Assembly (NCBI GenBank): GCA_051880375.1
Contig: JBJENV010000017.1
Coordinates: forward strand, 1 to 64,000
Source of the DNA: SIG299 sp051880375
GTDB taxonomy: Bacteria > Bacillota > Clostridia > Lachnospirales > Lachnospiraceae
Length of the DNA: 64,000 nucleotides
Direction of reading: 5' to 3'
The notes beneath the pieces were generated by a model that was given only the letters and a program-made list of their open reading frames with translations, had not been told where the DNA came from and ran no database searches. Positions 17,843-26,426 of the stretch are shown here, in pieces; the first letter of the stretch is position 1, and each line of letters begins with the position of its first letter. The position numbers and the translations under genes were made by a program.

Positions 17843-18492
17843 TACTTTTCTCCTCTTTTGCACAAATCACTTAAGAAACAGTCTGCACACTGCGGATTTC
17901 TTGCCGTGCAGATGGTTCTTCCAAGCGTAATGATATGAATGTTATATAAAATCCAGTGGTCCTTCGGAAGCACCTCCATCAAATCGTACTCGATTTTTTC
18001 CGGGTCCTCCTCCTTCGTAAAGCCAAGCTTCCTTGAAATCCGCTTTACGTGTGTATCGACTACGATGCTCGGCTCATGATAAATATTGCCCCGAATCACG
18101 TTCGCAGTCTTTCTGCCGACACCCGCCAGGGAAGTCAAATCCTCTAAAGAATCCGGCACCTCACCGCCGTACACCTCTAAAATGCGTCTTGCGCACGCAA
18201 TGATGTTCTTTGCCTTGTTATGATAAAAGCCGGTTGCGTGGATATCCTGCTCCAGCTCTGCAAGGTCCGCAGACGCAAACGCCTCCACATCCGGATACTT
18301 CACAAACAAATCCTTAGTCACAATGTTGACCCGCGCATCCGTACACTGGGCGCTCAGTATTGTCGCCACCAGAAGCTGCCACGGCGTTTCATGATTTAAG
18401 TAGCACCGGTATTCTGTAGTATACTGTTCATCCAGGCGGCGCAGAATCTCGTCCACCCGCTGCTTTTCCTTTGCAGAAATCCGCTTCTTCAT
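17842..18492 (-). CDS. nth: Endonuclease III
   Basis: 216 residues from ATG at 18492 (GGAGCGGG upstream; an ATG 13 codons earlier is possible). Base excision repair glycosylase/AP lyase for oxidised pyrimidines. Helix-hairpin-helix LAGVGRKTANVI with the catalytic Lys, catalytic Asp in IVVDTHVKR, and iron-sulfur cluster Cys spaced C-X6-C-X2-C-X5-C at the C-terminus (CTARNPQCADCFLSDLC). Coupled to the exonuclease gene downstream. Confidence 0.95.
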   Translation of the reverse strand: MKKRISAKEKQRVDEILRRLDEQYTTEYRCYLNHETPWQLLVATILSAQCTDARVNIVTKDLFVKYPDVEAFASADLAELEQDIHATGFYHNKAKNIIACARRILEVYGGEVPDSLEDLTSLAGVGRKTANVIRGNIYHEPSIVVDTHVKRISRKLGFTKEEDPEKIEYDLMEVLPKDHWILYNIHIITLGRTICTARNPQCADCFLSDLCKRGEK

Positions 18493-18545
18493 GTTGTATC
18501 CCGCTCCTTTCCGGCTTTCTTTCTCACTCATCGTTATTCCATCCG

Positions 18546-20354
18546 TTATTCTGTCGTTTTTACGGTTGCCTGTCCGTACATCGGCTCCCGCTTCTCATAC
18601 GAAAACAGCACCGTACACGGCTCTCCGGTGCGTTGTCCTGCTTCTGCGGTACGTACCGGGTCAAAGGAGAAGCGTTCCAAATGATGCATTCCCTCTGCTT
18701 CTCTCGCAATACCGAAACGCTCATAACAGTCCTTCAGTTCCTGTTTCCCCATCTGCCCCGTCTTTGCATAAGAAGGGCGCACCCGAAGCTTTTCTCTCAA
18801 GCACATATCGTAAATCAGAAGTTCTTCTAAAACTGCCACTTCTTCCCGCCTGACCTCAGCGGAAAGCTGTCTATCCTCCGACCGTTCCCCTGCTTTCAAG
18901 GTCAGGCTTTCCCCTGCAAACTCCAGTAAAATATCATAGCGTGCCTGCCTTGTGTGGCTTTTTCCTTCGTAGCCCTTCTTTTTATAGAATACCGCGAGCT
19001 GAAGGAAAAAGTCAAATGGAGATGAAAAGAAATGCAGTAAATATCGTACACTGTTCGCAAACTGGCCGCTGTTATAATACACCTCTAACATCTCGCAGAC
19101 TGCCTTCAGTTTTAAAAGCTCCGCATACGAAAGCCATTTTGTCGAAAGCACCTCATACGGGGGCTCTGCATGAAAGGTAATCTCATATTCCGGCGTTTCC
19201 TCCGCAATCGGCGAACCGGCAAGCACCTTCAAAAAGCCAAGCTGCAGTTCGTGCGGAAACAGTAAAAACACCTCGTTAAACGACCTTGCAAACGAAGCAA
19301 AGTCTTCCTTTGGAAGTCCCGCAATCAAATCCAGATGTACATGCACATTATGATGTGCAAGAATCCGCATCACGGCAGCCTTCACCTTTTCAAGCTCCGT
19401 ACTCCGGTGAACCGCCCGGAGTGTTTCCAAATTTGTGGACTGCACACCGATTTCCACCTTGACCAGTCCCGGACGAAGCGTTGCTAAGAGCTTAAGTTCC
19501 TCGTCATCCAAAAGCTCTGCTTCTATTTCGAAATGAAAATTCGTAATTCCGTTGTCATGTTCCTTTATGTAGTTCCAGATTTCTAACGTTCTTTCTCTGT
19601 CGCAGTTAAACGTGCGGTCGATAAACTTGACCTGCGGCACCTTTTTCGCAAGAAAAAATGCCAGTTCCCTTTTTACCAGGTCCATGTCGCGGAAACGCAC
19701 CTTCTTTTCTATGGATGACAGGCAGTAGCTACACGAGAACGGACAGCCGCGGCTGGATTCATAGTAAAGAATCCGGTTTTCCCACGGAGTCAAATCCAGT
19801 CCCTCCTTAACACTCTCGCCTCCGTCTCCGTATGGAAATGGGAGCCTTGCAAAATCCGGAAGGGCGGCAGGTAGCTGCTCTGCCAAACTGTCTCCGTCTT
19901 TTTCATCCGTACGGTAGACAATCCCCGATACCTCCTGCAGGGAAGCTGCTTCACCGGCCGCTCTTCTCCCATACACAGAAAGCAGCTTTGCAAAGGTTTC
20001 CTCTCCTTCGCCGACCATCACTCCGGTCACTTCCGGCAACGCACATAAAAGCTCCTTCGCACGATAGGACGCCTCCGGCCCGCCAAGCCAGATGACCGTA
20101 TCGGGACAGACCTTTTTATAATCCCTTATGATACGGCACACAATATCAATGTTCCAGATATAACACGAAAAGGCAGCCAAATCTGCCTGCCTCCCGTACA
20201 AATCCTTTAATATTTCATCCGTCTGCTGGTTGATGGTATACTCTGCGATTCCGACGTTGTATCCCTTAGCCGCCGCATAGGAACGCAGGCAGTAAACCGC
20301 CAGATTGGAATGAATGTATTTTGCATTGACTGCTGCCAGTAAATATCGTTTCAT
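18546..20354 (-). CDS. Radical SAM protein with B12-binding domain (DUF4080 type)
   Basis: 602 residues. N-terminal cobalamin-binding-like domain (about 1-140; VNAKYIHSNLAVYCLRSYA, VIWLGGPEASYRA), radical SAM core with cluster Cys in SSRGCPFSCSYCLSS (CxxxCxxC), and a C-terminal DUF4080-like region (about 370-600). The B12 site lacks a clear DxHxxG motif. Substrate unknown; such proteins are widespread in Firmicutes. It sits nine bases upstream of nothing divergent: mgsA precedes it by eight bases, so both are likely co-transcribed. Confidence 0.85.
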   Translation of the reverse strand: MKRYLLAAVNAKYIHSNLAVYCLRSYAAAKGYNVGIAEYTINQQTDEILKDLYGRQADLAAFSCYIWNIDIVCRIIRDYKKVCPDTVIWLGGPEASYRAKELLCALPEVTGVMVGEGEETFAKLLSVYGRRAAGEAASLQEVSGIVYRTDEKDGDSLAEQLPAALPDFARLPFPYGDGGESVKEGLDLTPWENRILYYESSRGCPFSCSYCLSSIEKKVRFRDMDLVKRELAFFLAKKVPQVKFIDRTFNCDRERTLEIWNYIKEHDNGITNFHFEIEAELLDDEELKLLATLRPGLVKVEIGVQSTNLETLRAVHRSTELEKVKAAVMRILAHHNVHVHLDLIAGLPKEDFASFARSFNEVFLLFPHELQLGFLKVLAGSPIAEETPEYEITFHAEPPYEVLSTKWLSYAELLKLKAVCEMLEVYYNSGQFANSVRYLLHFFSSPFDFFLQLAVFYKKKGYEGKSHTRQARYDILLEFAGESLTLKAGERSEDRQLSAEVRREEVAVLEELLIYDMCLREKLRVRPSYAKTGQMGKQELKDCYERFGIAREAEGMHHLERFSFDPVRTAEAGQRTGEPCTVLFSYEKREPMYGQATVKTTE

Positions 20355-20362
20355 CGGTTCCG

Positions 20363-20830
20363 TTACAGCGTTTCCGCGCGTTCCTTGATTTTTTTATTGA
20401 AATTGATAATCTTATGCTCATACTCCGAGTTCATCAAAGAGGAACGAAGCATAAAATCTGCCGTTGCCTTGTTGTTGGCAATCGGAATATCATACACAGT
20501 CGCAATACGGAGCAGCGCTTTTACATCCGGGTCGTGCGGCTGCGCCGAAAACGGGTCGGAAAAGAATACGACAAAATCTACCACACCCTCTACGATTTTG
20601 GCACCAATCTGCTGGTCGCCGCCGAGCGGGCCGCTGTTATAGCCTCTGACCGGAAGACCGGTCTTGTCCGTAATCATCCGGGCTGTCGTACCTGTACCGC
20701 ATAAGAAATGATTCTTTAAAATATCCTTGTTTTCATCGCACCATGCAATCATCTCTGCCTTTTTTCCATCATGCGCAATTAATGCGATGTTCTTCTGTTT
20801 TCCGATTGTCATTGTAATAAATTCATCCAT
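20363..20830 (-). CDS. mgsA: Methylglyoxal synthase
   Basis: 155 residues. Converts dihydroxyacetone phosphate to methylglyoxal and phosphate, a glycolytic bypass when phosphate is short. Phosphate-binding and catalytic motifs: LIAHDGKK, CGTGTTARMI, SGPLGGDQQIG and the FFSDPFSAQPHDPDVKAL loop. Full length for the family; GGAGG lies six bases before the ATG. Confidence 0.95.
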   Translation of the reverse strand: MDEFITMTIGKQKNIALIAHDGKKAEMIAWCDENKDILKNHFLCGTGTTARMITDKTGLPVRGYNSGPLGGDQQIGAKIVEGVVDFVVFFSDPFSAQPHDPDVKALLRIATVYDIPIANNKATADFMLRSSLMNSEYEHKIINFNKKIKERAETL

Positions 20831-20878
20831 TTGATTCCTCCGTTCCGGCGTACTCCCGCCTCTTCTTAGTTATCCTGT

Positions 20879-22546
20879 TTATTTCTCCTGTGTATCCGGA
20901 ATCGCTTCTTTTGTCACTGCCATGCCTAGATTAATGGTTTCCTTTTCAAGCTGTAATAACACATTGTTGATTTCCAGCAGTTTTTCTGCCGGAATCTGCT
21001 CACCGACCGCAAGGTTTGCATTGTATAAAATGTCCTCAATCGTATCATGGATACCAAACAGTTTATCGCGTACCATTCTGAGTTTTTCCGCATCTACAAT
21101 GTCTTCCTTCGCCTCAGGCAGCGTCATACCGGCGGCATCCGCCAAATCCACCTCGGTCACGCCATGAATTGCCGTACACGGAAAACCGGTTGTTTCATGT
21201 ATTAATGCTTCTAACGACTCCTTCGCTTCTTCCTCTCCGTGTACCAGGAAAATATTCTGCGGCGCCTTTTGTAAGCCATGTACCCAGTCAAGCAGCCCGT
21301 CACGGTCTGCGTGTCCCGAAAAGCCTTCGAGATTATGAATCTGCGCCTTTACCGTAATGTGCTCACCGAGCACCGGGACCTCGGTTTCTCCGTCGATAAT
21401 CCTGCGTCCGAGTGTTCCGTTTGCCTGATAGCCGACAAACACAATGCTGTTCTTCGGATTCCACAAATTATGCTTTAAGTGGTGAAGAATTCGTCCGGCA
21501 TTGCACATCCCGCTTGCCGCAATGATAATTTTCGGTGTTTCATCGGTATTTAATGCCATCGATTCCTGACTGGTCCGCGTAAAGTACAGATTCGGGAAAT
21601 CGAGCGGATTGTCTCCCTCCAGAATATAGCGCTTTGTTTCCTCGTCAAATACCTGCGCGTTTCTGCGGAATATCTGCGTCGTTGAAATTGCCATCGGACT
21701 GTCGATGTAAACATTGACCTTGCTTAATATGTTATGATATTCGCCATGTGACTCATAAAAACGGTTCAGTTCATAAATCAGTTCCTGCGTCCTGCCGACG
21801 GCAAAGGACGGAATGATGACGTTTCCTCCTCTTGTAATCGTCTTTATGATAATCTGGATCAGTTCACTTAAGCTGCTCTCATTACTTTCATGCAGACGGT
21901 TGCCGTAGGTCGATTCCATAATAATAAAATCCGCCTTCTTGATTTTCACCGGATCACGTAAAATCGGGCGTTCCTCCACACCGATGTCTCCGGTATATAC
22001 TATTTTAATCGTCTTTTCGTTTTCCTCCACCCAAAGCTCGGTAATTGCCGAACCGAGGATGTGTCCCGCATCGTTAAATACAATGCACATCTGGTCGTTC
22101 AGGCGGATCAGCTGATCATACAGCACCGGCTGAACAAGCTTTAACGTTTCATTCACATCCGCCATTGTATACAGCGGCTCTGTAAGCGGTTTTCCGGTAC
22201 GCTCTGCCTTCTTATTTGCCCATTCGGTTTCCTTTTCCTGAATATGAGCGCAATCCGGGAGCATGACCTGCAATAAATCCGCCGTAGCGTCGGTACAGTA
22301 AATCGATCCCGAAAAGCCCTGCTTTACAAGGAGCGGAAGCCTTCCGCAATGGTCCACATGTGCATGACTTAAAATCACGCACTCCAGGTCAGACGGAACA
22401 AACAGAAACGGTTCCTCATTTAGTTCCTCCAGTGTTTTTCCGCCCTGATACATTCCACAGTCTAACAGTACGCTGTGCTTTTCTGTCGTCAGCAGATGGC
22501 ACGAACCCGTAACAGAACTGACTGCCCCACAAAATTTCAGTTTCAT
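20879..22546 (-). CDS. MBL-fold beta-CASP RNase-like protein
   Basis: 555 residues from ATG at 22546 (GGAAGG upstream). Metallo-beta-lactamase motif ILSHAHVDHCG, metal His/Asp in DAGHILGSA and VYTGDIG, beta-CASP domain (about 210-330) and C-terminal RNA specificity motif FSGHADRDGLLDW, with IIAASGMCNAGRIL between. This is the CPSF73-like family, mostly RNA endo/exonucleases. It lacks the RNase J C-terminal extension, so it is a YSH1-type enzyme. Target RNA unknown. Confidence 0.9.
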   Translation of the reverse strand: MKLKFCGAVSSVTGSCHLLTTEKHSVLLDCGMYQGGKTLEELNEEPFLFVPSDLECVILSHAHVDHCGRLPLLVKQGFSGSIYCTDATADLLQVMLPDCAHIQEKETEWANKKAERTGKPLTEPLYTMADVNETLKLVQPVLYDQLIRLNDQMCIVFNDAGHILGSAITELWVEENEKTIKIVYTGDIGVEERPILRDPVKIKKADFIIMESTYGNRLHESNESSLSELIQIIIKTITRGGNVIIPSFAVGRTQELIYELNRFYESHGEYHNILSKVNVYIDSPMAISTTQIFRRNAQVFDEETKRYILEGDNPLDFPNLYFTRTSQESMALNTDETPKIIIAASGMCNAGRILHHLKHNLWNPKNSIVFVGYQANGTLGRRIIDGETEVPVLGEHITVKAQIHNLEGFSGHADRDGLLDWVHGLQKAPQNIFLVHGEEEAKESLEALIHETTGFPCTAIHGVTEVDLADAAGMTLPEAKEDIVDAEKLRMVRDKLFGIHDTIEDILYNANLAVGEQIPAEKLLEINNVLLQLEKETINLGMAVTKEAIPDTQEK

Positions 22547-22613
22547 ACGCTTCACCTTCCATCACATTTATGTATCATCAGTATACCACACTTTACCAAT
22601 CAGCGAGCCACTT

Positions 22614-23960
22614 TTAATGAGATACCAGCAGTCGGAGCAGTGTAAACGTATCTCCGGTGGAATCTGCGGCCTTTTTGATGGTAATCGTATGCTCTGCTTC
22701 TTCCTCGGATACAAAGATTTCCTGAGAATAGGCATATTGTCCCCAGCCGTCTTTAAAGTTTGCTTGTAGCTTTGCCTTGTATTCTCCGTCCACCCAGATT
22801 TCATACTGCCCGTACGTGGCATACGTGGAACGCCAGAATAAAATGCCTAGATTCCGGCAGGTGACAGTAAATGTAATTTCTCCGTCTCCCTCCGTATTGG
22901 TCCAGACCGAGCCCCAGTTATAAAAATTGTCCTTTTGCGTAAAGGTTCCGAGAGCATCCGGCACAATGGTTCCGACGCCAAGCATTTCCGCATTCTGATA
23001 GCGTTCCTTTGTGACTGCCTTTTTGTCAAACGGTACCGGCTCTCCGTAGCTGTCAAGCTCCGCATATACGTTGTTTAAATACTTCCAAAGCATTTCCCCG
23101 ACAATCGCATGTCCGAATACCGAAGGATGCGACACATCGCCCGACATCTCTTCCGCAGTATACCGCCCGGTATCAAAAAACTCCTGAAGCAGATTGCCGT
23201 GGCTGACCATCGGAAGCTCATAATTAAAACCAATCAGCTGATGCGCCGACTGCGCACTCACCAGACTGGTCTGTGCCATAAAAAGAAGCAGTACCGCAGG
23301 CGAATCCTCGGATTTCAATATTTTGCGCACCAGATTATCATAGCTGTTTTTATAGTGATTATCCGCACCGTCATTCACCGAGTATTCCACAAGAACAAGG
23401 TCCGGATGATAGTCAAGCACATCCTCCTGTACACGGTGCACACCAAGGTAAGAATCCGTGCCGCCGATTCCGGCATTAATCACCGTAATTTCGGTATTCG
23501 GGAAGGTTTCCTTCCACCAGGCAAAGAAAATATCCGCATAGCAGGCTTTTGTCTTTATTTCAGAATCAAGCGGACCACTTGATATGACTCCCTGCGTAAT
23601 CGAACCGCCGATGCACGCAATCGTTACCGGCTCACCCACTTCCGCCTTTTTCATGACTGCTGCAAGCGCCGTGTTGTCACATGACTTCCAAGGGCTTGCC
23701 ACCTGCATATCTGCCTCGGTCAGAACATCCGTCCATGCAGGCTGAAGAATACGCTCCGCAGACGACGGTGCTTCTGTTCCGCCGGATTCCTCCGGTTCTC
23801 CCGGTGTTACCGTGGCATTTGGCAAAACTCCTTCGTCCGGCTGCTCCGTCTTTGTACAGGCCGTAAGAAATACTGCTGCCAGAAGCAATGCTGCCACGGT
23901 CATCCTCTTTCGGCACCCGCATCCGCCATTGATGTTGTTATACGGCTTTGCAATTCTCAT
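22614..23960 (-). CDS. SGNH/GDSL esterase lipoprotein
   Basis: 448 residues from ATG at 23960 (GAGGG upstream). Lipobox VFLTAC near residue 38, Pro/Glu/Thr linker, then SGNH hydrolase: block I IACIGGSITQG with nucleophile Ser, block II Gly in INAGIGGTDSYLG, block III Asn in VEYSVNDGADN, and Asp/His in GDVSHPSVFGH. The last 150 residues form a beta-rich carbohydrate-binding-like domain. Architecture is the same as the cytosolic CE17-like gene at 50.8 kb plus an export signal, so surface deacetylation of plant glycan is likely. Confidence 0.85.
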   Translation of the reverse strand: MRIAKPYNNINGGCGCRKRMTVAALLLAAVFLTACTKTEQPDEGVLPNATVTPGEPEESGGTEAPSSAERILQPAWTDVLTEADMQVASPWKSCDNTALAAVMKKAEVGEPVTIACIGGSITQGVISSGPLDSEIKTKACYADIFFAWWKETFPNTEITVINAGIGGTDSYLGVHRVQEDVLDYHPDLVLVEYSVNDGADNHYKNSYDNLVRKILKSEDSPAVLLLFMAQTSLVSAQSAHQLIGFNYELPMVSHGNLLQEFFDTGRYTAEEMSGDVSHPSVFGHAIVGEMLWKYLNNVYAELDSYGEPVPFDKKAVTKERYQNAEMLGVGTIVPDALGTFTQKDNFYNWGSVWTNTEGDGEITFTVTCRNLGILFWRSTYATYGQYEIWVDGEYKAKLQANFKDGWGQYAYSQEIFVSEEEAEHTITIKKAADSTGDTFTLLRLLVSH

Positions 23961-24018
23961 GCTTTTCCCTCTTCTTTCTTTTCCAGGTCTCTGTCTGCGT
24001 ACTCTTTTTATTTCTTCC

Positions 24019-24888
24019 TTAAATCCGCTTTTCAAAGTTTCCGCTGACGAAAACATTTTCATCGACTATAATAAAAGCCTTCGGATCAATGCTATGTATA
24101 ATTTCCATAAACTCGTGCATTTCATACTTATTGATACAGGAAACAAGAATATGCATTTCATCCCCCGTATACGCTCCGATGCCGTTCCATTCCGTTACGC
24201 CGCGCCCGGTCTGTACATTAATCTTCTTATCAATGCCCTCTTCCTTCGTAAAAATCATCATACGGACATTGATGTTCTGATAATGTACCTTATCTAAAAT
24301 CAACGTAAAAAATACATTATAGATAAGGGAATATATTACGATTTCCATATCAAACAGGAACAATAATACAAGATAGAGTGCGACATTAAAGGCAAGCGTA
24401 ATTTTTCCGACACTGGCACCCTTATACCTTTTTGCCGCCCAGACGCCGACAATATCAATGCCGCCTCCGCAGCCGCCTCCGACTAAAATCAGCCCGACAC
24501 CGACACCTGTTACAATGCCGCCGATTAACACCGCTGTCAGCAAATCCGATACCAGCGGCTCCGCCGTCGTCGGTATCAACGTAATGAACAGGCTGATACT
24601 GCCTGCACCAAGCAGCGTCTTTACAAAGAACTGCTTGCCGACACTCTTAAATGCCAGAAAAAGAAGCGGAATGTTAATCATCATGTTGATAATACCATAA
24701 AGATTTATGCCTTCTACCCGAATTATCTTTTCCACAAACAACGTAATCAACTGTGCCAGCCCGACACCACCGCCGCTGAACAGCCCCAGCGGTGCAATAA
24801 ATATGTTCATGCCGACGGCATACAAAAAGCTTCCGAGAATAATCAACCCTATTTTCTTCCATGAGGACGGAATTTTATCTAACATCAT
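24019..24888 (-). CDS. YitT-family membrane protein (DUF161 + DUF2179)
   Basis: 289 residues from ATG at 24888, SD GAGGAAA. Five predicted transmembrane helices with a Gly-rich loop (VGGGCGGGIDIVGVW) followed by a cytosolic DUF2179 domain (about 200-285; MMIFTKEEGIDKKI, TGRGVTEWNGIGAYTG). Widespread Firmicute family with no settled function; DUF2179 resembles ligand-binding ACT-like domains. Confidence 0.9.
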   Translation of the reverse strand: MMLDKIPSSWKKIGLIILGSFLYAVGMNIFIAPLGLFSGGGVGLAQLITLFVEKIIRVEGINLYGIINMMINIPLLFLAFKSVGKQFFVKTLLGAGSISLFITLIPTTAEPLVSDLLTAVLIGGIVTGVGVGLILVGGGCGGGIDIVGVWAAKRYKGASVGKITLAFNVALYLVLLFLFDMEIVIYSLIYNVFFTLILDKVHYQNINVRMMIFTKEEGIDKKINVQTGRGVTEWNGIGAYTGDEMHILVSCINKYEMHEFMEIIHSIDPKAFIIVDENVFVSGNFEKRI

Positions 24889-24980
24889 CGTTTCCTCTTT
24901 CTGTCTCTTTCTTCGGCACAGGAAAATCAAGGTGTGCCGCTTAAGAATATGGTACTACAAAAGCGGAAGGTTCTCAAGAG

Positions 24981-25012
24981 AAAAAAGAAAAAAGCGCCTC
25001 CGCGGATGCGCT
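24981..25012 (-). terminator. Rho-independent terminator after rubrerythrin gene
   Basis: On the minus strand AGCGC-a-TCCGCGGA-g-GCGCT forms a stem just beyond the rubrerythrin stop (13 bases) and runs into TTTTTTCTTTTTT. Confidence 0.85.
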
Positions 25013-25025
25013 CTTTTCTAAAACT

Positions 25026-25559
25026 TTAATAATTTTCTTTTCTCACCTCAAAGTAGCTCTGCGGGTGTGCACATACCGGACAAACCGCCGGAGCTTTCAT
25101 TCCCATCACAAGATGTCCGCAGTTGCGGCACTCCCACATTGTCATTTCACTCTTTTCAAATACCTTCTTCATCTCGACATTGTCGAGCAGCTTACGGTAT
25201 CTTTCCTCATGCGACTTCTCGATTTCCGCTACCATGCGGAAGCGGTTTGCAAGCTCCGTAAATCCTTCCTCGTCCGCTTCCCTTGCAAAGGTCGCATACA
25301 TATCGGTCCACTCGTAATTCTCGCCCTCAGCCGCACTGACTAAATTCTGGGCGGTCGTTCCGAGTCCGCCGAGTGCCTTAAACCAGAGTTTTGCATGCTC
25401 CTTTTCATTCTCTGCGGTTTCGTTGAAAATAGCGGCAATCTGCTCATAGCCTTCCTTCTTTGCCACGCTTGCAAAATAAGTATACTTGCTTCTTGCCTGT
25501 GTTTCGCCGGCAAATGCCGTTTTTAAATTCTGTTCGGTTTTGCTTCCCTTCAGTTCCAT
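25026..25559 (-). CDS. Rubrerythrin
   Basis: 177 residues. Ferritin-like diiron domain (about 1-140; ETQARSKYTYFASVA, ETAENEKEHAKLWF, EIEKSHEERYRKLL supply the Glu/His ligands) and C-terminal rubredoxin-like Fe(SCys)4 site (WECRNCGHLVMG and CPVCAHPQ). Reduces hydrogen peroxide in anaerobes. Single gene with its own terminator. Confidence 0.96.
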   Translation of the reverse strand: MELKGSKTEQNLKTAFAGETQARSKYTYFASVAKKEGYEQIAAIFNETAENEKEHAKLWFKALGGLGTTAQNLVSAAEGENYEWTDMYATFAREADEEGFTELANRFRMVAEIEKSHEERYRKLLDNVEMKKVFEKSEMTMWECRNCGHLVMGMKAPAVCPVCAHPQSYFEVRKENY

Positions 25560-25618
25560 TATGACTTTCTCCTTTTCCTCTCTATTCTATTTCTTCTTTC
25601 CTGCCCTTTTTACAGTCA

Positions 25619-26353
25619 CTACTCCGAAAGTAAGTCCGGAAGCCTTGAAATCCGGATGCAGCCCTTCGGCAGCTCTCCTTCAAACGGTGTAGACTGCTCC
25701 GTATGCAGATATCTGCACTCCATTCCGTAATCAAGTGCCCCCTGCACATCGCTGAAACGGTCGTTTCCGACCATCACAGACTCCTCTTTCTGCAACCCGT
25801 AACGTTTGAAGACAAGGTCAAAGAAATCCTTCGACGGCTTTTTAATTCCTTCCGAAGAGGAAAACAAAATTCCGTCAAAGCAATCCTTGATACCCAGTAC
25901 ACGAAGCTCCGGCTCCGTAAAATAATACTGTGCATTCGTCAAAAGATATACTTTCTTTCCCTTTTCCCGAAGTCCTTCTAAGGTTTCCCTTGCCCCCTCA
26001 AACAATGTAAGACGCTCCATCGACAGCGTTCGGAATGTCAGACAAGTATCCGCAATCAGCTGTTTCGATGCCGAAATTCCCTTTTCCCGATAAAGCTTCG
26101 CAAACACTCGCTCAAGCGATATCTCGACCTCCGCCACCGTGCGCTCCGGTACATGCTGTTTCTGCTTCTTCCACAACACCTGTTCTTCTTTTGCAATCAG
26201 TTCGGAATATCTTCTTCTTAATTCTTTCCAGTTATACATCGCTCCATTCAGAGAATAAAAAAATGCTGTCTTTTCCCAAAACGACTTTTTTGCTTCATTT
26301 GTCTTGATGTCAACTAAGGTTCCGTATAAATCAAAGATATAATTTTGATACAT
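25619..26353 (-). CDS. HAD-superfamily hydrolase (YjjG-like)
   Basis: 244 residues from ATG at 26353. HAD motif I FDLYGTLVD with nucleophile Asp, motif II VYLLTNAQ, Lys in GIKKPSKDFFD, motif IV VMVGNDRFSDVQGA. Alpha-helical cap about 20-95. Probable phosphatase for nucleotides or small phosphoesters; substrate not defined. It is divergent from the DNA methyltransferase gene, with only about 70 bases between starts. Confidence 0.9.
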   Translation of the reverse strand: MYQNYIFDLYGTLVDIKTNEAKKSFWEKTAFFYSLNGAMYNWKELRRRYSELIAKEEQVLWKKQKQHVPERTVAEVEISLERVFAKLYREKGISASKQLIADTCLTFRTLSMERLTLFEGARETLEGLREKGKKVYLLTNAQYYFTEPELRVLGIKDCFDGILFSSSEGIKKPSKDFFDLVFKRYGLQKEESVMVGNDRFSDVQGALDYGMECRYLHTEQSTPFEGELPKGCIRISRLPDLLSE

Positions 26354-26426
26354 GGCGCTTGCCTTTCCTCCCATTTCCGATTACAATTCTCATATCAGTA
26401 CTATTTTACATGCGGAGGCACCCGGA

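Noticed and set aside
23812..24297. Plus-strand 161-codon ORF
   Set aside because: Antisense to the SGNH and YitT genes, no supporting features.
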